DNA of 64,000 nt from Lingula anatina (Eukaryota; Brachiopoda; Lingulata; Lingulida; Lingulidae). Location of the stretch: assembly GCF_001039355.2 (NCBI RefSeq), contig NW_019775558.1, forward strand, positions 555,925 to 619,924, in the 5' to 3' direction. The notes beneath the pieces are model-generated. The model did not search any database and was not told the DNA's origin. It saw nothing but the letters and a program-made list of their open reading frames with translations. The translations under genes were made by a program, and so were the position numbers. This document shows, piece by piece, positions 49,401 to 60,043 of this stretch. The stretch's first letter is position 1. Every line of letters begins with the position of its first letter.

Positions 49401-50847
49401 CTGCATCTGTGCTCATTCCTATAACACTACATACTGTAGTGGGCGAAATTTAGTTTCTATCCAAGTTGAGTCTAATCAATGTCATTGAGTTGCATTTCAG
49501 CAGGCTGTCTGATTTCAATCAGGTCACAATAAGTAGCAAACCCAATCCTTCTGTTGTCCCAATTACTATCACAAGTCATTAAATTGGTGTCCTTAGGTGA
49601 GTTAATAGTACCAGTAATATAAGAAGGCCTGTTGTGTCAAAGGCAATTTTCACTGGGAGCACAACTAAGTTTCTTGTTGTGCTTCAGAAAGGGACACTAC
49701 TTACCTCCCGAGGCAATGTAGAACCCACTGGGAGAATACTGGGCCACATTGGTAGGGTAAGAATGTTGTGAATATATATCACTATCTGATGGATCCTGAA
49801 ATAGGTAATTTAATTGTTTATGCAAGCCATAACAGTCATCAGTTTTTATAAAAAAAACACTGCTTTAGAAAAGTCTGTTGACTTATTTTTCTCTATGCTC
49901 TGTTAACTTTGAATTCATATGAGTCATGGTAGCATAAATTCCCTTTTCTTTCTGGCTGAATGGCCTAAGTCATTCCTACAGCAAATTTGCAAAGGTGTTC
50001 AAGTTTTAATATAATTTTATTTGTCAATAAGCGAGAAGTAAGAAATGCTGAAGGAGATTCAGAGCTCCATTTAGACAAATACAACAACTACATGTCCCGT
50101 ATATTTTACTACAGGTGTCCAACCTCTTGGCAACATCTGTTGGAAAGATCATCAAAAGAGTAATTGGTAAAAATTTTTTTACAATCTATTTTGTATGACA
50201 GCAGCAGTTTATAATTGACATAACAAAAGATTCTTTAACACTTATATCCATTATTTATACAGTGCAGATGCTGTTTCTATCGATTGTCATACTGAACATA
50301 ATTAACTAGGGCTTAGATATTCCCATGAGAGTAACTACTGGCAATCGGGCAATAAGCCCTGATTTTTTTTATGTTATCTTGTAGTGGCTGAAGGCCAGAG
50401 AATTGAGGGCATAAATTTTCAAAATCAAGCATATACATGTACAAGGATGCTTTCATTCATCAAATAATCAGGTAGAGATAAAATGTATCTTTAAGTGGAC
50501 AAGGTATCACATTTTAAACATTAACTTCGTATTATTTATAAAATATTGTTCAAAATAAACACCTACCTCTAAATTTCTGATGATGACATTGTTTCCACTG
50601 GTGTACAGGAAATTTTTTCCCTTGGGATCCCCACCTATCACTATAGGCATTCCCTGTACAGTAGGGGGAAGGCAGGCATAGGTTTTTCCTGAAATTAATA
50701 TTGTATTGTGTTATCAAAGGCATGAATCACAAAATGGGAGTTGAGTAAAATCACTAAGGTCAGCAGGATGCATATTGGAAAATAAAACAACATCCCACTA
50801 CCATATAAAGCAACCTATGGAAAGATATTTTAAAAACGTAAACACTT

Positions 50848-50891
<44 letters not shown>

Positions 50892-52882
50892 TGTATAAAG
50901 AAATGTTTATGCTAAAGGTAAAATATTGGATTTATATGAAATTTCAATTGGTCTGTAGATATTGCTTCTTAGAAATAAAATGCTGTACTAGTTAGTATAT
51001 TTGATAGTTAAAATGACATGGTCTCATTCAAGTAGAGTGGTATGATAAGGACTTCCATTATTTACAAATAGGTACTAGACCACTTGCTCAATTGATTTGT
51101 TCTGTATGCCATATAAGGTATTATGGTTCTGCTTCTCTTGTTTACTTTACCTTAAAAGGAATTTAATATTAGCGAAGGTACAATACCCAATTTACAATGT
51201 GAGTATAACTTGTGATAAATAATAAACACCATACAGGGCTTGACATTAAGGGTGGCCCACTGGCCCTGGGCCACTGAAAACCAACCTAGGGCCATTGAAT
51301 TGATGGGGTCACTGGCCCGAAGAGCAAGTAAAATGTCATGTGTCAAATCATCCTTGCAATATTTACCCATATCGTGGGCCAGTATCGAAAAAAGTTAGTG
51401 TCAAGCTCTGCCATAGCACTGTAGAGAATCAGCTCTAATTATAGCTACTACCTATATGAAGCAAGTGAATGGGGTTAGAGAATGATATCAAATTCATAAC
51501 AAATACTCATCAAAGCCATAGTGTTTATCCCTACAAAACTGGGTTCAGTAGCTTTCTGGCATTTCCTCTTAGTCACATTTTATTTATATTGAACTCATCA
51601 TTGATTGTGATGATAGTTATCCAACTGATCAAAAAATAAAAATAAAAACAATAATTTGGAAATTATGTTACAATCATTTGAATGACTATGTATGCATTAT
51701 ATTCACTGCATCATACTAATAGTAGACCTGACAATGTGTCGCTTCAACTACCATCAGATATCATCAATGAAATCTCTTATGCCAAGCAACAATGACCCAA
51801 CTAGCAACAAGCTTGGGACTGGTGCTAAGTTACACTTCATAGATACCAACAAATGTATCAAGATGGTTTTTATATAGCTCTCTCTCTCTCTCTCTCATAT
51901 TAATTAAAACTATGACCCCATTCCCATACACACCATCAGACTACAGGATTCTCGCTAAGTGCATTCAGCAGAATCAGCTCACTAGTAGTTATTTAAAATG
52001 TGGTGCCTTCTCGAGGAGCTAGGAGGTAAGTAACTTTCATGTTTATTGTTGTTAATTACCTAGCTCCTAGCTGCTCGAAGGGTCCTGTCATTTAGTAAAG
52101 CTGATTGCACTAAGCAAGAGCCCCTGCAACCCATGTTGTCAGATGTTCTATGGGAATGCTCCCTACAGCTTTGTCTGTTATAGAGTAGCACGAAAATTCA
52201 TGCGTGAGCACTCCTATTGACAATTCTTATATATACTATGCTACACAGACAGTACATATCAGAATCGTCAATAGGAGTGCTAACGCATGAATTTTCATGC
52301 CAGTTATAGAGGAGATGGTTATGGTTAACAACTAATTTGGATACTTTTAATTTACTGGGTCTCATAACCTTCCTTGACATTGAAAAACATGTTCAACCAT
52401 CTAGATCCTCAATGCTCTGGAGTCAACAACGGGTCTTAGTCTTATGAATGAAACAGGGTTTGAACCGGTTTGAACTTGGACAAGCACTTCACACTGGCTA
52501 TACTATTACTACCATTATTACTACATTGTACAGGTTGTCACGGTATATGCAGCATTAGTTGCAGGCACATTCAAACATTTCCCACACTGTGTTTGTTCCC
52601 ATTGTTTTCGCTGCGTTAGAACAATAATAAAGAATCTTATCCATTATTCTCTGGTCTCTTGTCACTGTGAAATGTATCTTGTAACTTGTAAGAAATGATT
52701 GAATGCAAATGGGTGGGCGGGGATTCTAATAATGGTTATCTGACAACACCTAATCTTACGGGTGTTTTGATTAAATAAAAATACTGCTATACAAAGCATA
52801 TAATAAGAAATTAATATCTGTTTACTTATCTCGTGCAACATATAACTGACAAAACTGCATACGTACTCAGAGTGGCGGGCAT
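43496..52882 (-). CDS. WDR1: WD repeat protein 1 / actin-interacting protein 1, 601 aa, 16 exons
   Basis: Exons in transcript order: 52867-52882, 50567-50688, 49705-49795, 48969-49116, 48491-48671, 47879-47956, 47560-47637, 47057-47148, 46553-46694, 46200-46281, 45795-45948, 45502-45583, 45152-45259, 44626-44793, 44191-44341, 43496-43608 (1806 nt). Phases close; human WDR1 is 606 aa. Diagnostic strings: [34 protein letters not shown]-type [38 protein letters not shown] and a last blade ending [10 protein letters not shown]. The protein forms two seven-bladed propellers and helps cofilin disassemble actin filaments. Most junctions are GT-AG; the one between exons 10 and 11 is AT-AC. The first coding exon is only 16 bases. 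Introns carry several MITEs, listed separately. Confidence 0.95.
43929..44154. mobile_element. TIR element, copy B (WDR1 last intron)
   Basis: Starts CTTTTCAATGGG and ends CCAATGAAAAG, the near inverse. Related along its length to the copy at 17749-17970 in Ki-67, in the same orientation relative to the window. Flanks show no convincing target duplication. Confidence 0.6.
45949..46199 (-). other. WDR1: U12-type AT-AC intron in WDR1
   Basis: The intron begins ATATCCTTTT, a perfect match to the U12-dependent 5' splice consensus. It has TTTCTTAAC (complement of 45958-45966), close to the U12 branch consensus TTCCTTRAY, with the branch adenosine 10 bases from the 3' end. It ends in AC. No GT-AG pair can join these exons in frame, whereas this join gives [13 protein letters not shown], matching human GHINYWDSETGEN. 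Confidence 0.9.
47417..47515. repeat. dispersed repeat of the CAGGGCTYGA family
   Basis: Starts CAGGGCTCGACAATTAGG and contains several TTGCCCGAT/ATCGGGCAA words. Its minus strand encodes a cysteine-containing peptide ([14 protein letters not shown]). The frame is part of the repeat, not a WDR1 exon. It lies between the exons at 47057-47148 and 47560-47637. Confidence 0.5.
47718..47809. repeat. 46-bp tandem duplication in a WDR1 intron
   Basis: Two nearly identical 46-base units starting ACAGGTATTACTGAAAG, differing at about one base (CAAACTT versus CATACTT). A very recent slippage or repair event. Confidence 0.9.
48152..48326. mobile_element. 175-bp MITE, PIF/Harbinger-like, TSD TTA
   Basis: Terminal inverted repeats of about 50 bases start GGCCCCGTTCATAAAAGGGG on the left and GGCCCTGTTCATAAAAGGGG (inverted) on the right. 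TTA flanks both ends (48149-48151, 48327-48329). A 3-bp TWA duplication is typical of PIF/Harbinger elements. It lies in a WDR1 intron. Confidence 0.85.
50852..50895. repeat. (TG)n microsatellite, WDR1 first intron
   Basis: About 20 TG units with one TA interruption. Confidence 0.95.
51234..51410. mobile_element. 177-bp TIR element of the CAGGGCTTGACATTAA type, TSD CCATA
   Basis: Left end CAGGGCTTGACATTAA and right end the near-perfect inverse (TTAGTGTCAAGCTCTG). Both are flanked by CCATA (51229-51233, 51411-51415). The interior is rich in GGCCC and GGGCCA words. It shows that the dispersed CAGGGCTYGA repeats have the structure of a cut-and-paste element. It lies in the first WDR1 intron (50689-52866). 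Confidence 0.75.
51944..52126. mobile_element. 183-bp hairpin MITE
   Basis: Nearly the whole element is an inverted repeat. Ends are CAGGATTCTCGCTAAGTGC and the inverse of CAGGGGCTCTTGCTTAGTGC; inner arms are GGAGCTAGGAGGTAA and TTACCTAGCTCCTAG. No clear target duplication, so it is an older insertion. It lies in the first WDR1 intron. Confidence 0.7.
52186..52303. mobile_element. 118-bp palindromic MITE, 8-bp TSD TTATAGAG
   Basis: Arms of about 35 bases (AAAATTCATGCGTGAGCACT inward from the left; AAAATTCATGCGTTAGCACT from the right) surround a short loop. TTATAGAG is duplicated exactly outside both ends (52178-52185, 52304-52311). An 8-bp duplication fits the hAT superfamily among others. 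It lies in the first WDR1 intron. Confidence 0.85.
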
Positions 52883-53219
52883 GTTGTCTCCAAAAAGTAC
52901 GGCTTCACTTTGCCGGCAGATTGTAGAAGGCGGAAGTCAATATATACAGTGACTCACGCGCATGTCAAAGGGAGATTTGCCATATATGGTAAAAGCATCA
53001 GTTTCTGCCATTTTTTCATATAAAAAAATCTAGATCTTTCGTTGTTCGGTTTTTATATGTGATTGTCATTTTATTACCTAGAGAATGTCTGATTTCATTT
53101 TGATCCATTATAGAAATAGGCTATTTTATCTGGGTCATGTACACTTCCAAAAGAGGTCGCTGAGAGCACCTGTTCTCCTGACGTCAGGGTGCGGGTAAGG
53201 TGGGCAGTTTGTGTTGCGC
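52883..53219. promoter_or_regulatory. head-to-head WDR1/cyclin J promoter region
   Basis: Only about 340 bases separate the WDR1 start codon (52882) from the first ATG of the cyclin J leader (53220), so both promoters must overlap here. The region holds a full CRE palindrome. No TATA box stands at a convincing distance. Confidence 0.55.
53179..53186. promoter_or_regulatory. CRE palindrome TGACGTCA
   Basis: An exact 8-bp cyclic-AMP response element (CREB/ATF site), 34 bases before the first ATG in the cyclin J leader. Full CREs near transcription starts are often functional, but the start site is not known here. Confidence 0.55.
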
Positions 53220-54044
53220 ATGGAGTCCAGAAATGTTGGAACGGCTATCTGACATAAAATACGGTAAGCTCTGCACGACTTGATGTTAAGTTTTTCTTGT
53301 TGTGTTACCTTTTAATTGTTAGAGATACTTGAAACGACATTGTTACAAAAGTTTCTTAATCTTATAAGTTATTGTGGTAAACAAAAGTTTTCGAGATAGT
53401 CAAAAAGCAGTGAAAACAGATTGTCAATATCATTATTAGTGTCACACACAGTCAGTCACAGTGTCAGTTACTTATGGACACTTAGGCTCTAAGCCCGGCA
53501 GTTGGACAAATTAAATTACTTTATTTCCTCCGTAAGAATATGAAACAATTTTAGTCCTGTTTGTAGTGTAAGGGATTGTGTTCGTTTTTATAACACTTCT
53601 AGGTTGCCAAATTTTCCAGCAGTAGTACTCCCCCCCCCCTTTCTGTGCCTTTCACTAGAACTCTATGACAATGAATCTGATGCATTTTTTTCCTGCATTT
53701 TTTTATTATTTATTTATTTATTTTTTTTATTTTTTTTTTATTTTTTATTATTTTTTTTATTTATTTATTTTTTTTTTTGACAATGCTGTTGCATATTATT
53801 AATTGAATGGACATATTTCTGCTTGTTGGGCATATTAATTTGTGTGCTGGCAAGATTAACAAATAATTTAAGATAATAATTCTCTTGATGATTTAGGGAT
53901 TTAATATTGCAACAACACCTAAATGTTAATTCCTAGTTTATATTTCTACAATTTGTAATGCTAGTCCCTGTTTTTCCCTCTGCAGCCACCTGCGTCAGCC
54001 ATGGAGAAACAGAAAGAGTGGTGGCTGAACCCTCTGGCAGATGA
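53220..54044 (+). promoter_or_regulatory. CCNJ: two upstream ORFs in the cyclin J leader
   Basis: The leader exon ends at 53263 (G|GTAAGC) and joins an acceptor ending at 53985. uORF1 is 53220-53252 (10 codons plus stop). uORF2 starts at 53233, crosses the splice junction and stops at 54042-54044, so it overlaps the main ATG at 54001 in another frame. Neither ATG is in frame with the cyclin. Such overlapping uORFs normally reduce translation of the main frame. Confidence 0.55.
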
Positions 54045-55671
54045 CATCCATACTTTTTTCCTGGCACAAGAAAAGAACATTCCACTCTTCAAGGCGCAGT
54101 CTCCACAGCTGCATCTCCGGCGTTTTCTTGTGGACTGGCTAGCTGTTGTGTGTGATCAGGTGGAGATCTGCTTGACAGCACGCCACCTAGCGGTATACTT
54201 TATGGACTATTTCATGGACAATTATGATATTGATGAGACACAGCTCCATCTCGTGGCCATTGGATGTCTGCTTGTTGCATGTAAGAAACACTTTCTTACA
54301 ATATATAATTTAGAACTACACAAAAAGGATCTGCTAGGGTACTATAGACAAGGATCTTTTTTTGTTATTTCACTGTTCACCTTAAATTTTGTTCTTTGTT
54401 TTTCCCCACAATAAAACAACAATTTTCTGCAATATTATCTTATTTCTGTAATTAAGGGACAGAATTGAATAAAGTCTGATAACATTATTTTTAGAAAAAA
54501 TATTTTGTTTCAAATTTGATAATAAATTACAAACACAAAAAGGATTTATAGACCATATTAATCAGTTTTGATTTCATTGTAGCTAAGTATGAGGAACAAG
54601 AAAGCAAAATCCCCCGTGCTGTTCAGTTAAACAAGTTTGTCAGTAACTGCCAGGGAGGCTATCCACTGCACATGTACCTACAGATGGAGCTGACATTACT
54701 ACAGTTCTTCCATTGGAATGTTTCCATGACAACAGCAGCACATTTGATTGATTACTACATGAAATTTAGTGTTGAAGAGACTGATTACCATGGTGACAGA
54801 TTGATATTGTGTTTGGCCAAAGCTCAGGAATACGTCCTCAAATATGCAAATTATTTTCTTGAGATTTCATTACAAGGTAATTGTTTTGTATTGCTAAATA
54901 AAAATTCAATCGGACATAATAATTTAACCTTACATGGGACAAAAGATGTTTTCACAAGGTCAAGAAATAAGTGGCAGTTTTTAGTAATGCTAATTATTTA
55001 GAGTTATTTTTCCAGATTACAAGTTCCGTTATTCCCTCCCTTCGAATGTGGCATCTGCTTGCATAGCAGCGTCAAGAATTTGTCTTCACTTGTCACCTAC
55101 ATGGACAGTGCATTTACAGAAAGTGACAGGATATTGCTTAGAGAAAATAATGCCTTGTGTGGAGCTTATGCTGAAGTAAGTACACGATGGCCTTAGTAGC
55201 AAATTTAAGTATACATTTTTTTTTGTTGTTGTTGTTGTGTGTGTGTGCGTGTATTCTAAGAATTCCAAGATTTTTAGTTCCAATTCCAATGAGGCCCAAG
55301 TTTTTGGTCCCAAGATCAATGCACATTTTTTTTTAAATCCAAAATTATGTCCAAGATATGCATTTGAATATGTCAAAAAACATTTTATGCTGTATTGCCA
55401 GCAGAGTTTGATTTGATACCAAAGGTATTTGTTTGATAGTTCTGCTTGACATCTTATATCACCTGTTTAAAAAAACTGGTCATTTTGACTATATCTTTTC
55501 AGAGCCCACCAGGTTGATGAGTTGGCCATGAATAATCCGCGGCTGGATGGATCTGCTTCAGATAAGACTAGTGTAGTGCTGAACAGTCCACACAACAAGT
55601 CTGTTTGCTCCTTGTCTTCCAATGCTTCAACACCATCACCATACATGATGCAAGTGCGACCAGCATCCTAA
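54001..55671 (+). CDS. CCNJ: cyclin J, 300 aa, 4 coding exons
   Basis: Exons 54001-54280, 54583-54876, 55016-55175, 55503-55671 (903 nt, phases agree), after a non-coding leader exon. The protein opens MEKQKEWWLNPLADDIH, comparable to human EGQWWRGQLAADIH. The cyclin box is clear: SPQLHLRRFLVDWLAVV, ARHLAVYFMDYFMDNYDI, QLHLVAIGCLLVASKYEE, ELTLLQFFHWNVSMTTAAH, then the second fold LEISLQDYKFRYSLPSNVASACIAASRI and LSPTW. After about residue 245 the tail is short and Ser-rich. Human CCNJ (372 aa) has a longer Gln/His-rich tail that is missing here. Cyclin J is a CDK-associated cyclin with germline roles in Drosophila. The large intron 53264-53985 contains a T/A-rich low-complexity tract at 53698-53780. 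Confidence 0.93.
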
Positions 55672-57312
55672 GTACAGTGTCAGTCAAAGAAGCATGTCTT
55701 GCAGTCATGTTGGCTCATTTATTCTGATGCCAGGGCAGAGACTATGTGCTAACTGGTGAATTAACAAATTAATGTGGAAATGTTGAGCTGAAGGTGACGG
55801 CATCCTTGCTTGGCTTTAAATGCAGATTTTTAGTGTCATGCCAGGCTTACTAGCATGGGTGCTGAATATTGGAACTTAACTAGCATAGCTAGCAAATGTT
55901 TGTTCGGACTACTTCATTTTCAATGAGACTGTTTCACGTAGTGAATCTTGATCGGTTTTCTTTAGTAAATTATTTTTTGCTTTTGAATAAGTTGCTTTAT
56001 ATGAACTGCAATATAGAATTTTTGTTGTGATATCAGTTGCATCTTTACTGTCAGTATTAACGATGTGTTCTTTAAGTATTTACAGTTCAAGGAAGTTTAT
56101 CTGCATATCTTGGTAAAGTTGTATCAACTGCTGTAATTGGAAAGAGTGCTGCTTAGCAAATAGATTTAATTTACAGATTGTATGGATATGGTCCAAACAA
56201 ATCAACCACATATGCATACAAAACTTGCTCTTCAGAATTGCATGGTAGCAGGTTTTGTATTTTTGAATGCGCAGAGGACGGTTCATTTTCCGTTCCAAAA
56301 AAAAACTTTTATGAGATAGTAATCAAGTGCAATTACATTTTTTTAATACAAAATGTGTTATTATTTAGTGTCAGTTTTTACTGTGCACATGTACAGAATA
56401 AACCATAAATATAAAGTTACATAGCAGTTTCCATATCAACTTGGGCTGTATCAAGGGAATGTGATTATGCAGTTGATGGATGGTAGAAGCTGATATAAAA
56501 TTGTCATTTTTTCTTGTTATGTTATCGTTATAATATGCGTTTTTCTTTAGTGAATGAACTTCTGATGAAAACTCAGTGTTTTCTTTTAATGTTAACGCAT
56601 GGTTAGTGAATTCAATTCGGTCTGGAAATAATTTTAAGTAGTGAGAAAACATTCAAAAGTGATGTGCTTTCCTCCCAACTCGTAAAAGGAAGAAACCGAA
56701 TATTGCTGGATAATTTTAGTTTTCTTCAGTAAACGAATTCTGTGCGCTTACAGTTCACTTACTTTCCTCGTAGTCTGCCAATGCGATTAAAATAATCATT
56801 TAATGTTTCAAGGGAAAAGGAATGGCCAAAAATCCGGAGTAGGCCTAGTTGTGGTCGAATAGCTGTCTATTGGACTGCTATACATCTTATTAATCAAATG
56901 ACTGAATTTATTAAATTCCTCAATGGTAATACCGACTTCATGTGTGGATAGCATTTTTGGATAATCAATCGTGAATAAAAGGCATGCATTAAAAACTTAG
57001 AAACTGCAATGATTTTATTTCAGTCAGTGTTTTTTTGCTGTAAAATCTCCAAACGGACTCCTTAAAACCTGAAATTCAAACGTGTGCGTTCTGAACAGTT
57101 GAGTCTTTTCGGTCTAATTTGCAAGTCTCAAAATTAAGTTTAAATCCAATAAAACGTAACAAAATCTAACTAAAATGAATACACTTCAAGTCTGTCGACA
57201 TACGACAAGCTACGTACAGTATGTTTTAACACATCTAGGGTACTTCCACATATAACTCTCGAGTTTGTAATGCTTGTTATAATGAGGAAATCCAAAACAA
57301 ATGAAAATGTTT
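55672..57312. other. convergent 3' UTRs of cyclin J (+) and METTL27-like (-)
   Basis: Tail-to-tail gap. A plus-strand AATAAA at 56397-56402 is the likely cyclin J signal. A minus-strand AATAAA at 57014-57019 is a candidate for the methyltransferase. No further coding sequence is seen. Confidence 0.55.
56397..56402 (+). terminator. CCNJ: candidate polyadenylation signal of cyclin J
   Basis: AATAAA about 725 bases after the stop codon, the first canonical plus-strand hexamer that I see in the trailer. Confidence 0.45.
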
Positions 57313-60043
57313 CTATGTGACTTTGAGAACTTTAAAGACGAAGATGACGCCTGGTTTTCCATGGTACCATGACACAATTTTTCTCTGTTGTTTCTTCCAT
57401 TTGCCTTCTGCTTCAAGCTGGTCCATCAGCGGCTCCAGAGTCTTGTAGTCTTCCACCGTAGTTAAGTACTCTTCACGCATACCTATGCAAACGAAGCCGC
57501 CTGAAATATATGGATTTGAAGTAACGATAAAAGCCTCACGTTTACTCTGCTGAAAGCTGGAATTTCAAAATCCCTTAGAACCACAGTTTTTAATAACGAT
57601 AAAACGATGATAACTATTTGCAATAATGCATAATTTCTATATTCAAATTTCTTTTAAATATTAATGTTTTGAAAGATGGACTTCAGCATTAAAAGTCACA
57701 GCTAACGGGAAACACTAAAAAAATAAACCCTTTTATGTTATCCAAAACAATAACACAAAGATGAAAAATATAAACTCTCTTGGTTATTGAAAGAGGTCAA
57801 AGAAATTGTTCAAAGGTTTGCTGAGAAACTTACCAGGTTTAACCAGTCTGACCATTTCAAGGCAAGCTTTGGCCGGAATGTGTCCTTGCATGTGACCGCC
57901 GCTAACAACGAGAACATCATAGGAGTCTGAAAAGAAAATGCAGATAGATATTCAGTAATGGTAGAGTACGGATGTGTAATCCATTGAACGGTCATTTTGC
58001 TCAGTTTTTGAGACATTAATGAATAATTTTCATTATTAGATTAAATGTCATCTGGTAAGATTTTTAAATATAATTATAAAGAAAAACTTTGTAGCACTCA
58101 ATAGTTTCACTGAAAAATTTGAACATGCGCCGCTGCACTTAACCATCAAGGTGAAAAACCACTTGTTAATATTAATTTAAGTGATGAAAAAACCAAAAAT
58201 TGTAGGAATCATATGGCACTCACTGTCAGCTACACCTTCGATCGGTTCGTCTGTGATGAAGGTGTTAATGTAATTTTCATACAAGCCCTTCTGCTTTGCC
58301 TTTTCGCACATGGCAACGGCAGGCTCTAATGCATCCATTAGAGTAAATCCCAGCTTTTTTAGCTAAAATTTGAAGAAAGCAAGTGTCACATTTCGTGTCT
58401 CGTCAACTTGCAGATGTTAATATACAGGTTTGGGCAACTAAAACAGGACGTGCGCTCATAACAGTAGTCATTCAAATTTCAACATGTTTTTTGATTTATG
58501 AATGTAGTTTTTTAGCGTCTTTTGGTATGCCCAGTTAAGATTTTCGCAACTTTTCAAACCAAACAGAACAAAATATTTACCGATAAAAAAACTGATAAGT
58601 AAGCAAGTGAAATCTGATAAAATTGGCCTATTTGATCCATAATCAGTCTTTGGTCTTAAGGGATGGTTTTCCACTAAATGAACAGAAGTCGATTCAAAAC
58701 AAGTGAGGAATCCCAAGCTATTATGCATAGCTACACGGCCTGTTTTAGATGCAAATCTGCACAAGAACCTGCAGATAAATACTGATGTCAAATATTGCAT
58801 TTTCTTGAAAATATATTTTCCTTTCATGCCAACAAAAGACAAGACAAACAATGTTTTTAAAAAACATCTTAATTATTCTAAGGACCACAAAGTTAAAACT
58901 TAGACATTCTTATTGAATTACTTAATAATTGTTAGTAAGATGAAAGCATTAGTTCACAGAACCAAACTCGTGACGAGTTTGTCCTCTTGAACGACCTACT
59001 TCGGTGAAAAATATAAAACATTATTAGTCAAAGTGGTGTTTTACATAGCGGGACAAGAACAAATCACAAATTCAGAAAGAGGGGCGTTTTTTTTCTTTTT
59101 AAATATTGTACAAGGGATTGGTCGTCTGGGTTCCCGAAGGAATGCCCAGGACCTCGCAAACACCACCTTTTTGAAGAAGAAGAAGTCTGGCTTGACACCC
59201 ACATGACCGGCAGCGGGGTCGGGGTGGCCTAGTTGAAAATAAATGCATATAACTGTACAACTGTACGACATATCTAAAATTAATATTATTCTAAAAGACA
59301 ACCCATGAAGTTAAATTCACTTTCACAAAATAATAAAATTGATAAAAATAATAAATTACGATACTAATGACATTGATGATAGTAAATGCATGGCTTGTTT
59401 AAACTACAGATGAATTTCATTGAAGAGAATATTAACTAAAAAATTCCTTGTTTTCCTAGCATTATTTCTTCAATAAATAAGTGTTAACGTCAGTGCTTCA
59501 TTCCCAACCCCCATGTGACTCTACCTCACCTCTTCTCCAAGGTAGCCCGTGCCAGCAGCGACATCTAAGAGGCGCACTTGGCCTCTCAATTCCTCCGGGA
59601 AACAACTGGCTACCGTTTCTGCCGTAAAAGTTGGTCCCGGATAAGAGTCACGGTTTAAATCCTACGAAAAAATCTCTAAATAATTTCTAACGAGCGTTTT
59701 TGTGGCATTTTTTATCCGTGTATTTTTTCATGTTTTAGTCCAATTTTTGGAAAGACTTTTGAAAAGTTTTACGTATGTCGTTATTTTGAATTCTGATTAC
59801 TTTTCTCATATGGAGAATAGAAGCAATCAAAAACTACACGCACTTTATGTCGGCGTACACGGCTGCTGCAAGTTCATCAGCATTGTCTGCAGCGGTTTTT
59901 CATAATTTGGAGATACTTACATCGTCGTATTCATGTGCCCAATCGTTGTAAGCATCAGCGGTATCTTTCAAAGAGTTTTCTCTGTGAATTACTCTCTGCC
60001 ACTTATGGTTGTCTTTCTCGTGCACAGCTTTCTTCGTAGGCAT
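57313..60043 (-). CDS. METTL27: METTL27-like SAM-dependent methyltransferase, 224 aa, 5 exons
   Basis: Exons in transcript order: 59921-60043, 59530-59661, 58224-58362, 57834-57926, 57313-57500 (675 nt, phases agree). A class I methyltransferase fold is visible: YNDWAHEYDDD near residues 33-43 resembles human METTL27 (WBSCR27) YDRWAPDYDQD. Motif I is LLDVAAGTGYLG at 72-83. Then come MDALEPAVAMCEKAKQKGLY (SAM acidic loop region), YDVLVVSGGHMQGHIP, and VKPGGFVCIGMREEYL. The substrate is unknown for the family. A good acceptor at 60059-60060 shows a further non-coding leader exon. The intron 58363-59529 contains an exon-like GC-rich block near 59041-59235 that is not needed for the frame. Confidence 0.9.

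Noticed and set aside
53234-54001. An N-terminal extension of cyclin J from the first exon (MLERLSDIKY...)
   Set aside because: After splicing this frame is not in phase with the cyclin box and stops at 54044, so it is a uORF.
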